From Centroberyx gerrardi (Eukaryota > Chordata > Actinopteri > Beryciformes > Berycidae), in contig NC_136020.1 of the NCBI RefSeq assembly GCF_048128805.1, positions 5,054,501-5,118,500 on the forward strand: 64,000 nt of DNA, given 5' to 3'. Positions 13,731-41,751 of this stretch are shown piece by piece. Positions within the stretch are counted from its first letter, which is position 1. The number at the start of each line of letters is the position of its first letter. Below the pieces are notes generated by a model, which saw nothing but the letters and a program-made list of their open reading frames with translations, was not told the origin of the DNA and did not search any database. The translations under genes were made by a program, and so were the position numbers.

Positions 13731-13776
<46 letters not shown>

Positions 13777-16700
13777 TGCTGTCACCGTAGATCTTCTGGA
13801 TGCTAGGGTCCATGCTGATCATCATCCTAGGAATGACAGTGGTTCCCACCCTGGGCTGGAGATGGATGATCCGTCTTTCCGTTGCTCCCAGCATCATCCT
13901 TATTTTTCTATTCAAGGTGGGGCGCGTTCAGGACTGACCTAACCCGTTGTTGACTCCATGCCTTAGCTTGACTCTTCAGCATCATTGGGAGAAGTCTTGA
14001 AATTGATGCATGCTTCCACGTCTTCTCTCTACACGTGTCTATAGTTCATTCCAGAGTCGGCCCGTTACAACGTGTCTGCAGGTAATATAAAGGGCGCTAT
14101 GGAGACTCTCCAAAAGATTGCCAGGATGAACAAAGCTTACCTACCACCTGGACGACTGGTAGAACCGGCGGTGGTAAGTTAATATCTGTGGCTAAGAGAC
14201 TTGACTTTGGATGTTAATTTGAAGACCTGACAGTGATGTGTCCGGTAGTGATGGATGTGTCCATGTTGTGTGTGGGTTTCTGTGTTTCAGAGTGAGAGGG
14301 GCAGTTGGCGTATCCTGCTCAGTCCATCATTCAGGAGGACGTCTCTACTGCTGTGGTACACATGGTAATGCTTCCCTTCCTCTTCATCCTCCTCTTTTTC
14401 TAATCGTCCAGTCCTAGATGAAGACCATGTAGGTTTCTCCCCAACTCTGTGCACTAGGTTTTGACCAATATTGTAGTCCAATATTTAATACGTGTGTGTC
14501 TTAGGTTCGTAGCGTCCTTTTCCTACTACGGCTCCGTGCTGAGCAGTTCAGAGCTGCTGGAGAAGAACTTGCTGTGCATGACGGACGCCGACCGGGAGCA
14601 CCGGGTCAAGCACCGCCATGAGGACGGACTGTGCTACTGCATCCCCTTCGCACTCGGCGACTACCAGACCCTGCTCATCAGCTGCCTGGGCGAGGTCGCA
14701 CGTGAGTGAAGGATGGGAGTGGAGTGTGTGTGTGTGTGTGTGTGTGTGCAAGAGACAGATTTTCACTGTTTAAAGGAATACACTAAGTTTTAAGCAGATT
14801 GTCCCGTTAGTCACCTTACCTGTTAAGTGATGAGAAAATAGACACCAAATCATCCATGTGTGGATGATTTGGTGATTTATTTCTAAAAAGCAACTAGCAA
14901 CAATTCTAGTTGCTGGGAACAATGTTAATATGTTGACTCCCATTTGGCAACAAATCGGTACAGGTGATGCCAATGCATGAGCATTTGCTCTACTTGCTTG
15001 TCTAATCCAAGAGGTCTGAGATCCCAGCACTTACATACACAGCGTAGCCCCTAGCGCAGGGAGAGCAGGATTGGTCTAGCTAATATATTCATATGCAAAT
15101 CAGTACTAACACAGTATGTTATTTTTCATAAATGTAGCGGTACATCATATTTTGTGTGCATTTTACCAAACACAAAACTACCAGACTTGGCTGCATATCA
15201 TTATATTGCTTACAAAGTGAAGTGTTAGCATGAAGCCTACTATGACTCAACATAGTGTATGCTAAAGTGTTAGCATGAAGCAGGAGCCAATGTTTGTTTC
15301 ATTTTTATGCCAACGATACTGTCATTTACTGCTGTGGTGCCACCCTTGCTCAATCACTTGAGTATTTGCAGTCTGCTTTTGGTATTGTAGAGTCACGGTT
15401 GTTTGATCTGAAACTTGTGTTGAATGCTGCAAAAACTAAATTGATGTTGTTTTCGAATGCCAGGAAGACATTAGCTTCTCTTCCTAACATTGCAACCTTA
15501 CAGGGCAGTCAGATTGAATTAGTGTCACAATACAAGTATCTAGGTATTTTAATTGATGATCGTTTAACTTTTAAACTTCACATTGAAAACTTAGTAAAGA
15601 AACTAAAGCTTAAGATAGGTTTTTATTTTAGAAACAAATCCTGCTTTTCCTATGCTGCCAGGAAAAAATTGGTTGAGGCTACGTTCCTTCCCTTGCTTGA
15701 CTATGGTGATCTGTTGTACATGCACGCCTCTGCCCAATGCTTGCATTGGCTGGATACTGTGTACCACAGCGCTCTGAGGTTTGTCACAGGCTGCAAAGCT
15801 CTCACTCACCATTGCACTCTATATGCCAGAGTTCAGTGGCCTTCACTGGCCTTGCGCAGACTTACTCATTGGTACATATGTATTTATAAGTCCATCCTTG
15901 GTCTGCTCTCCTCTTACCTTTGTGGGTATATCTCACTCAAAACTAGTAATTATTGTTTGCGCTCAATTGACACCCTCTTACTGTCCGTCCCTAAGGTTCG
16001 CACTGAATTTGGCAAACGGGCCTTTATGTTCTCCGCCCCTGCAGCCTGGAACCACTTGCAGACAGATTTGCAGCTAGATGAGCTGATCCCGATTAGGGCA
16101 TTCAAAAATGTAGTGAAGGGTTTGGAGGCAAATTCAATTGGAATTTGTAATTGCTTCCTTAGCTAGACCCGTTTCCTCCTGTCTGTCTTTTAGGCATATG
16201 ATTCTGTGAGTTACTACTGTATGTTTTGTTTTATGTGCTTTTAATGTTTGCTTGTATGTTGTTTGAAATTCTGTATTGCTGCTATCTTGGCCAGGGCTCC
16301 CTCGAAAAAGAGATCTTGTAATCTCAATGGGACTCACCTGGTTAAATAAAGGTTTAATAAAAAATAATAATAAAATAATGATCTACCGGCGACCAATGGT
16401 TGATTTGGTGTCTATGTTCTCATCACTGAACAGGTAAGTTGACCAACAGAACGAGCTCCCTCAAAACCCTTGTATTCCTGTAACACATATCTAACATTCC
16501 TCTCATTCCCCCCCCCCCCCCTCCCCCCTCCCTCCCTCCTCTCTCTCTCTCTAGTCATCCCTCTAAACATCGGTCTGTTGAATGTCCTCGGACGGAAGAT
16601 GAGTTTGACGGTGCTGCAACTCCTGTCGGCCCTGTTATTCATGTTGGTCAACATCTGCACCACCATGTATGAGATGCACTCACTCACCCAGTCCTTCACT

Positions 16701-17510
16701 CACCCTCTATTATTACAATTTCTGTTTCAGTGTCTTGACAGCTTTCTGTTTCCCTTTGTTTGCCTCTAGGTTTGGTTTCACTGTGCTGCTCTTCTTGCTC
16801 AGATCTCTGGTCTCCATGAATTTTAATGTGGTCTATATTTATACTGCTGAGGTACGCAAACATTACTTTTTTATACTTGTATAAAACACACTGCTGATTA
16901 TATTGGAGATTTGGAGATTTTTTGCCAATATTGTCACTTGTATATAATTATGTAGACAGTATATGTATATGTGTATATGCATGGCTTACACGTCTTTTTT
17001 CCATCTAAGGTGTATCCCACCGTAGCACGTTCTCTAGGAATGGGCTTCTGTACCTCCTTCAGTCGCATTGGAGGCATGATCGCGCCCTTCATAGCTCAGG
17101 TATGTTCATGGCCCCATCGATGGTTCTTTTGTCAGCAAAAGAAAGTTAAATTTACACCAACATCTATATCACAACTCCTGTTTTGTGTCCCACCTAGGAA
17201 GCATTCAGTTTGGTTTCACTGGGGACACAAAATGGTGCGAGTTAAATCACCCCATTGATGTCTTATGTAAATGTGTGTTGTAGGTGTTGATGTCAGAGTC
17301 AGTAATACTGGCCCTGTGTCCCTTTGCTGTGGCCTGCGTAATCTGTGCAATTGGAAACTTTCTACTCCCCATTGAGACCAAGGGCCGAGCGCTTCTGGTA
17401 AAACATCATCTATTGTTTCCTCACCTAACCTTTTGTGTAGAGTTTATTTTCTCCTTTGTCGTGGGTTTAATCTTTAATGCACTTCTTTTTCTTTTCAGCA
17501 AACCTCCTGA
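10377..17510 (+). CDS. svopl: SVOP-like transporter (major facilitator superfamily)
   Basis: Predicted multi-pass membrane transporter of the SV2/SVOP branch of the major facilitator superfamily; the substrate of SVOPL is not established. Exons: 10377-10485, 11259-11350, 11448-11546, 11638-11709, 11808-11932, 12041-12104, 13791-13916, 14045-14173, 14291-14364, 14505-14701, 16555-16666, 16770-16851, 17010-17099, 17284-17397, 17499-17510. They sum to 1497 nt, 498 aa, against about 492 for human SVOPL. Diagnostic segments: [15 protein letters not shown] before helix 1, [20 protein letters not shown], and the MFS motif-A loop [11 protein letters not shown] (residues about 114-124). Also seen are the large luminal loop rich in His/Asp before helix 7, [11 protein letters not shown], and IETKGRALL at the C terminus. 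The ATG is in the first exon after an acceptor. SVOPL rather than SVOP is supported by the KIAA1549 neighbour. A LINE and a small DNA element lie in intron 10. Confidence 0.95.
10503..10600 (+). repeat. 98-bp direct repeat in svopl intron 1, left copy
   Basis: About 93% identical by eye to 11033-11130, which starts 530 bp downstream; both contain GGCATTTATTCTCCCAACAC and CTAGATCATTATGAAGAGAT. Confidence 0.8.
11033..11130 (+). repeat. 98-bp direct repeat in svopl intron 1, right copy
   Basis: Partner of 10503-10600. The sequence between the copies shows no coding frame or known element. Confidence 0.8.
11939..11980 (+). repeat. (AC)21 microsatellite just after svopl exon 5 donor
   Basis: Begins 7 nt after the exon end. 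Confidence 0.9.
12826..13070 (+). repeat. Tandemly repeated segment in svopl intron 6
   Basis: CGGGGAATGATGCATCTCAC occurs at about 12861 and 13011, each preceded by a TTTCAGACA ... TTTTGATG block, and a third partial GGGGAATGATGCATCT follows at 13045. Confidence 0.7.
13733..13774 (+). repeat. (TG)21 microsatellite before svopl exon 7
   Basis: Ends about 15 nt before the exon 7 acceptor. Confidence 0.9.
14771..15292. mobile_element. Family C inverted-repeat element, left part (split by a LINE)
   Basis: Begins GGAATACACTAAGTTTT and contains GACACCAAATCATCCATGTG and a GCTAAAGTGTTAGCATGAAG repeat. It continues after the LINE at 16381-16445 (GATTTGGTGTCTATGTT ... AGTTGACC), so the LINE is nested within it. 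Confidence 0.7.
15293..16376 (+). mobile_element. 5'-truncated LINE (non-LTR retrotransposon), L2-like
   Basis: A 290-codon open frame (15294-16166) is the C-terminal part of a LINE reverse transcriptase, from the catalytic box onward. The box reads FYANDT where FYADDT is expected, so the first catalytic Asp is lost. It continues with the [11 protein letters not shown] and [18 protein letters not shown] segments, and [13 protein letters not shown] near the end. A 3' tail TTGGCCAGGGCTCCCTCGAA ... GTTAAATAAAGG ends in imperfect ATAA repeats, as in L2/Maui-type fish LINEs. AATG flanks both sides (15289-15292 and 16377-16380) and fits a target duplication. Inactive copy in svopl intron 10. Confidence 0.8.
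16381..16445. mobile_element. Family C element, right part (after nested LINE)
   Basis: Resumes at ATCTACCGGCGACCAATGG, the continuation expected from the uninterrupted copy at 42298. Confidence 0.65.
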
Positions 17511-17581
17511 TGTTGCCATCGATAGAAGATATCTATAGTTTGTAGGCTATTTTATTATTGATGTACATCTAATGTAAAAAT

Positions 17582-17587
17582 ATTAAA
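17582..17587 (+). terminator. poly(A) signal ATTAAA for svopl
   Basis: Common variant hexamer 72 nt after the svopl stop codon; gives a short 3' UTR. Confidence 0.6.
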
Positions 17588-18237
17588 TATGTTACTTACA
17601 TCAACTGTCCTTGTGCCTTAATTATTCCAGTGGGTCGGGAGAGTTTTTTCAGAATATGGGCCATAAAGTGAGTTTTGAAAGCCAGAAAGCAATCAGCTGA
17701 CAAATTTTTATGTTTCTTGGCATTGTTCCTTGTTTTTTATGATTTTGTCACACTGCCAAGTATACTTTCAAATCAGTTCAGTCATTAAGATGTAAAGAAC
17801 GACTCTGTCTCTCTTCAACACTAGATGGAGACATCTGCTGGCTATTGTATAGTGAGCAGCATAGTCTCCGTCAGTGGATTAATGTGGATTTGACACCCTG
17901 AGAGCCTGTGGGGATTATTTAAAATAAGAGGAGATATTCCCTTCTAGCCCATTCAATCCCACTTTTCATAGATGCACAACTGAGGGACACCACTATGTAG
18001 TGTGTGTGTGTGTTTGTGCAAAGGGTAGAGTATGACACTCAAGCTGGGAGTCGACCATCCTGTATCAGTCAGCGAAGGCAGTCTAAGCTGCAGTGTAAAC
18101 CAGTAGGTCAACCATAGATTAAACCTTCTCTGACTTCTGACCTGGGTGGGTTAAAGGAAGCAAAAAGAAATGTGTGTGTGGGAGAGAGAGGTAGATCCAC
18201 TGATTATGCACACACTTAGAGTGGGATACTTATCTAC

Positions 18238-18651
18238 AGGGTTGGGTAGTAACGGAATACTTGTAATGGCATTATGTATTGTAAATACAAAAACATTTTA
18301 ACTGTATTCCATTACGTTGCCTAAAAAAATACAGATTACAGACACTTGTGAAAAATTATAGGATTTCTTCTGGGAAGCTCAGAAGGCCATTTAAATAGTG
18401 GCAGGTGTTATACGTCTTTATAAAATGTGCCAAGATAATTTAATGAAATAAATTTCATGAACTTCAGAATTTTTCACTTTTTTCTTATCTGTACCTGTAC
18501 TTTTTATACCTCAGATTTGCCAAAATAATTTGAAAGTAATCAGAATACAGTACTGAGTTTGGACAATCCCTTGAATTACATTACTGATTACAATTTTGAT
18601 GAGGTGATTAGTAACTGTAATGTAATACATTATAAAGTAACCCACCCAAAC
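18238..18651. mobile_element. hAT-like MITE relic (GGGTTGGGTAGTAACGG end)
   Basis: Left end GGTTGGGTAGTAACGGAATA and right end AAAGTAACCCACCCAAACCT are inverted. The interior of alternating GTAAT/ATTAC words is typical of a very common fish repeat. Confidence 0.65.
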
Positions 18652-18679
18652 CTTATTCTGTTCTATGGTTGATTGTTGA

Positions 18680-18775
18680 TCAGTTAGATCTAGTTAGGCT
18701 CATTCTCTCTAAAGTCCTTTGAGACATGCATGGAGAAAGGGCTATATAAATAAACAAATTTGAACTTGAACTTAT
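18680..18775 (+). repeat. Retroposon tail repeat, copy 1
   Basis: TTAGGCTCATTCTCTCTAAA then a GGGCTATATAAATAAA end. Same as 32775-32870 and 38335-38408. Confidence 0.6.
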
Positions 18776-19620
18776 GCATATATGCAAATTGTAACCTAGG
18801 GGGGGATGAACACTAGGCAACAGGCAAGGTAAAGTTTGGCTGTGGCTGGTAAGTTTGTCTATTCTACCAGACACTTTGGCAGGTAAAGGTAAGTTTTGGA
18901 ATGCACTCTTGGCTCTTGCCTCTTTCCTGTTAAGTCAGTCTAGTGATCTTTCTCTCCCTCCAGCACACGTTCCCAGGGAATGATCTCTGCCTTCCTGATC
19001 CTTCTCTCTTTAAGCTCGTTAGGTTCCCAGTCTATCCCCTCCAGACTTGTCGGATTAGTGTGTGTGTCTGTCTGCCCGTGTAAGATGCTTTGTGGGAGGA
19101 GTCTGTGCTGGACGGTTCCCTCCCCTGACCTTGGTCAAGCAGTAATGTGTGTGTATCTGTTTGTATTTGGTCACCAGAGAGGGAGAGGGGGGCTAGGCTG
19201 CTACATAATGCAGTGCCCACCGTTCTAGAGAGTGTGTGAGAAAGTGTTGAGGAGCTGGCCTAAAGGCTGCAGTGCCCACTGCAGTGCAGGTCTGCGGTGA
19301 GGTGTGGGCCAGATTCACTGTGGTTAAAAGGGGATTTAAACTTCTACCTGGCAACCTGCCGCCAAAGATGGATACGACCAGGGGACAGAAAACAACCCAG
19401 TGAACAGTAAGTACAATGTGGAACTGTGTGTTGTTTTAACACCCTTAATTCAATTTCTATTGATGGCTGAGAACATGATGCATCTACTGTGTGTGTGTGT
19501 GTGTGTGTGTGTGTTAAGCTAGCCATTAGGAATCCATAGGGATTCAAAAGTTTCTGAAGATTGTGGAGGTTTAGTGGGAATTCCAGTAAGTATGAATGAA
19601 GTGTTTCAATAGGTTGTTGG

Positions 19621-19952
19621 TAGGGATGGGACGATATGCTTATCTCACAATATAATTCGATACGTGAAATGGGGTTCACGATTCAATACAACCACGATAT
19701 GATGTAATAAATAAAAGTTCAATGACAACAAAGTATGACTGTGCAGAATTATGTTTATTTCTGAGCCACAAATCTTTCTAGTGATGGCATTGTCTTGCTA
19801 TAATGTAAACAACAACAATTGAGCTTGTGAAATTGTGATGGGCAAGCCATCTCATTTGTGATTACTACAGCAGAATAAAATGGAGCTAATACTACGATTC
19901 ATTTTTATGCCCCATGATACGTATTGTCATTCATATATCATCCTGTTCCTAG
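19621..19952. mobile_element. MITE relic with GGGATGGGACGATATG end, copy 1
   Basis: Left end TAGGGATGGGACGATATGC and right end CATATATCATCCTGTTCCTA are inverted. A second copy lies at 57503-57690. Confidence 0.65.
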
Positions 19953-21149
19953 TTGTTGGTGAGAGGTGCAGCCAATTGGCAATGACAACATCACAATGAG
20001 CTTTCCTTGTGTTTTTAGCCTGTTAAATGGTGTTTAGTATTGCATTGTATTGTATTGTCTTAGGGTTACCACATGTTCAGTTCTATATCTGGATTACCAC
20101 AGTGTTGTTAATTGTTCCTGGAGAATGAGATAATGTCAGTATTGTTTAATGAAACTTAATAACTCAACTGACCATGTGTGTCTGTGGGTGTGTATGTGCA
20201 AACACCCATCCACTCTTTGTCTTGGTGCTTGGTGCGGATGGATCTGTAATGTGTGAGGGTCATTGTGCTCCGTCTCGGTTGTATTCAAACACACACGCAC
20301 GCACACACACTCATTCACTCTCGCTCTATTGTTCTACCCCCCACTGGCCCTGCCATCCACACATACAGTGTCACTCAAATAAATATGATTAGGCTACAAT
20401 TTGGTAATGTAACTTGAAAATAGCAAAATTGTTATAAAACTAATTGTTATAAAAGTAAGCTACAGTGGTCAGCTTCACACAACGGAGGTTCCAAATGGCA
20501 GCAAGAGGTAACTGGCTGAAATATTTTGCTCATGTTTACCATGCTTTATACCAATGGATACCAAAGGGACGAGAGGAAAAAGATGTTGTTGGTGAGTCCA
20601 GCTTTCTCTAGACAGAGTGCTGCTCACTGCTGTTTAGGTTTAGGTGACAGTTTGTATTTCACTCTTAGGTTTCAATTTGTCACTTCCTGTAAGCAGGGAA
20701 GATTTCCTGCCAGTGACCTGACACCAGAATTTAATTTGGGCAAACAGGGAGAATCTACAGGGTTTCTTGATAACACAGGTGCATTTTTACATAAAAATCT
20801 TGCCTACTGCAGCTTTAAGACTACATGTACCATTAAACCCTTTGGCCAGCAGGAGGTCAGCTTTATCCAGTAGGGAGTCTTACCTCCATCCTGGTTGGGC
20901 ACGGAGTGATATCCAGATATTCACGCTGGGAGAAAACTTCAGTGTGGTTTCAATACAATATATATTTGAATCTTGCTTCACACCACATCAAAAGACAGGA
21001 TTATCTTGGGCTAGATGTAGTATCGGTTGTATAATGTCTCTGTCCCTTCCAGCTGACCTATCAGAGACGGCAGAAGCCGAGCTGGAGTCAGTAAGTGACA
21101 TCATCAGCAGGAGACGCCCTGCCCGGGGTGCCCTGCCTCTGGGATTGCC

Positions 21150-38789
<17,640 letters not shown>

Positions 38790-39150
38790 CCCGCCCGCTG
38801 CTCCCAGCTGTAGTGCTGTCGCGATAACCAGAATACATGGGTTCTCCTCTCTAAGCCTCACCGTACTTTGCCTTACATGTGTGTTTCATCCTCCACTTGC
38901 CATTCTGTGAATCTAACTAAAGACTGTTAATCCAAACACGGTTGTCCCATTTATAGACGCCAAACTTCTGACTCTTCTCAATCCGGTGTTTCCCCAATTT
39001 ACTGCTTGCTGGGCCTTTGGAACCGACTCTTATGCTTATCCCTACTAATGTGAGTATTATGATTGCTATGCACTGATGTTTATCACTGTAACTCAATGTA
39101 CTGTATGACAAAAAGCCTTCTAATGATACCTTTGACTTTGTATCTTGTAT

Positions 39151-39156
39151 AATAAA
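39151..39156 (+). terminator. poly(A) signal AATAAA for mical3
   Basis: Canonical hexamer 362 nt after the mical3 stop. Confidence 0.7.
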
Positions 39157-39979
39157 GGATTTTCATTTTGTTTCTTTGGTTATTTATCCAAAAGGGCTTT
39201 AGGATTTGTTGTCTTCAGGACAGTAAAGAGCTATTTCAAACAGGATAAAATTGGATTTACACCTTGGATTAGGTGTAAACTGATTTATGAAATGATTTTA
39301 AGATGAAGCTGAAGATGAAATAAAAGTACATGTTTCTAATTGAGGCCCCAAGGCTTTTATATTCTGTAATGCTGTGTCACATTCAGAATACTGGGTGCTT
39401 TTGTGTTTTTCCTGCATCTGTAAGTTCAAATTGATCATAAGGTCTTTAGAGGCATTTTCCAAATCCCCAAAAATCAAATTATTTCCCCAAAATTTGGCTC
39501 AATATCAGATATACATCTTACATGAAATGCATACAGATTTAATACTGAAAAAATCTGTTGAAACAACAGTCAAAAGATCAAATCTGTGGTACGCATGATC
39601 AGAAAATCAGATTTTTATTGCATGTGTTCAACCAACCTGAGATGCTCTTGGCTATGTATTGTGATAATTTGTGATTTTATTCTAGTAAAGACTATACAGC
39701 TATGACACATCAGCGCATTACAGTGTGCTTCAGACAGAAGGTTTATTTCATTACAAAACGGTGAGGTCTCTTCTCTGCCCTGAGATGCGGACTTCCACAC
39801 AGACACAAAAACATTCGCGACAATCCAAAAATGAAACTCTTCATACATCACCTCGCAAAGGAGAGAAAGATCACACTACCGACAGATGGGAAAGGACTAA
39901 GTGCTTTTGATTGGTTGGCGGCGCTAATACAGATGGTGTGTCTCATTGTAGGAATACTGGTTTCAGAGTGGGAGTGGGT
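39157..39979. other. Convergent mical3/lta4h spacer and lta4h 3' UTR
   Basis: No coding sequence seen. The minus-strand signal at 39742-39747 places the lta4h 3' end about 0.55 kb from the mical3 signal, so the two mature transcripts need not overlap. Confidence 0.5.
39742..39747 (-). terminator. poly(A) signal AATAAA for lta4h
   Basis: Reads TTTATT on the + strand, 233 nt beyond the lta4h stop in its direction of transcription. Confidence 0.6.
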
Positions 39980-41704
39980 CTAGAAACTGGTGGTCTGGTT
40001 AGAATCCACCTTCAGGGCTTTGGCCACCAGGCCGGCTGTTACCGGGTGCATGGCCGCCCGGTGGGCCTGGAACACACGCACCGCCTCCTCGCTGTACTTG
40101 TCAAAGTTATACACCTCTCTGCAAGAGGAAAACAAAAAAAAAAGAGGATGAGATGAAATTTTAATGATCCCTGTGGAGAAAGAGCTTCGTTGCAGCAGCA
40201 AATGAAAGGACACAGCTAAGAAAAATAGAAGATAAATACAATTATTGCAATGTTGTCAAGGATATATTAAATGGAAATGTATTTGAAAAGTATTAAATGT
40301 GAGAAAACATGTATATACAACATGAAGTGAACAATTCGAGGGCTTGGAGCCAAAGGGGCGTAAGTGCGTTATAGTAGATTTTACAGGAGAGCCAAAACAA
40401 ATTTTGATCAAACTTGGATCAGCTGCCGTTACCACATACTAAGCACAATATTTTAACTTTTTGTGTTATCAGATTGAGCATTATTATAAAAACAATACTG
40501 CTACAGTTTAAGTTGAATTATATTTGTTAACGTTTTTTAAAATGGCAAAAGAGTGAAATACGCCTTTTTGGCACAAACATTGTCCCAATACAGCCATGCA
40601 GAATATGGGTGTATGTAAGTAAACAATTGTAAAACACATTCATTTTAATACAAATCTAGCAATTACACTTCAATCAACACTGAAATATAAAACAAGATCA
40701 GAATGAATATCTTTATCTTGAAGTAATGCTCAGCAACTTTCACCAAGGCCTTTAAAATTGTACGCTACATATCAAACTGATTGATACGTTTTTTCTGTAA
40801 AAACTTTTAATAAACCTTTTTAATAAACCTCTATAGACATAAGAAACTACTTTTGATTCTAAACTACTACTTTTTTTTTCTTCTGCTAGTATAATACATT
40901 TTTGTGTGTGTCCCAGGACACATCACTTATTGATGTGTCCTGGGACACATTCAAAGACCTGTAAAACTCCTCATAACACTGAGGGATAACTTCAGCTACC
41001 AGCAGTCTTACTACCAGAGCTCATCTTGACCAGTTCACACTCCTAACATTATAAAATAACATTTTGAATCTATAGGCCTAAGTATTTCATGGGAATATTA
41101 ACATATTTACATTCATCTAATATTGACCTAGAATATTAATTAGGATATGAATAGGATACTAAAAATGATGTGATCATGCTGCCATGCTAGCATTACTTAC
41201 GTCAGCATGCATTTTCAGTTGACCTAAGTGCTGTTAGAATCCTCTACCCACAATGCTTGTTCAGTGTCAAAAGTGGGGTTTTGCTTGGTGTCAAAAGGGC
41301 GTAAGTGCAGTTACGCCCTTTTGGCAGCAAACAAAACCCTACTTTTACTGTTACGGCTTTCAGTTTTTGTTTAATTAAAACTTATGGGTCATGATTTCAG
41401 TTGTGTCCTTTTGGCACTGAAAAGATCTCACTGAGACCTTTCAATTGATATATAATACTCATATTCGCCCAAAATCGCACTTACGCCCCTTTGGCTCCAA
41501 GCCCTCGAATTAAATACCAATAAGAGATGGGAATATGAAGAAGAAATGAATTTACAGCTTATATAGTACATGATGTGCAAAAAGTGCATCATATTCCCAT
41601 TATAAACTCTACAGAAGGAAAAAACTAAAATGATCCACAGTATTTAACAGTAGACTAAAATCTGAGGTGTTTGCAGATCTGCAAGACGTTTTTTTGTAAC
41701 ACAT

Positions 41705-41751
<47 letters not shown>

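Larger units (their letters stand above)
17511..21149. other. Intergenic region and 5' UTR between svopl and mical3
   Basis: No coding exon recognised. It contains two small DNA-transposon relics (18238-18651 and 19621-19952), a SINE/LINE-like tail (18680-18775) and CA/GT tracts (19489-19513, 20289-20310). A possible mical3 5' UTR exon ends at 19406 before GTAAGTAC. The exon with the mical3 ATG probably begins at 21053 after a CCTTCCAG acceptor, leaving about 97 nt of 5' UTR in that exon. Confidence 0.5.

Noticed and set aside
39157-39741. Overlap of mical3 and lta4h transcripts as a natural antisense pair
   Set aside because: The best poly(A) signals leave a gap of about 0.55 kb; overlap would need readthrough.
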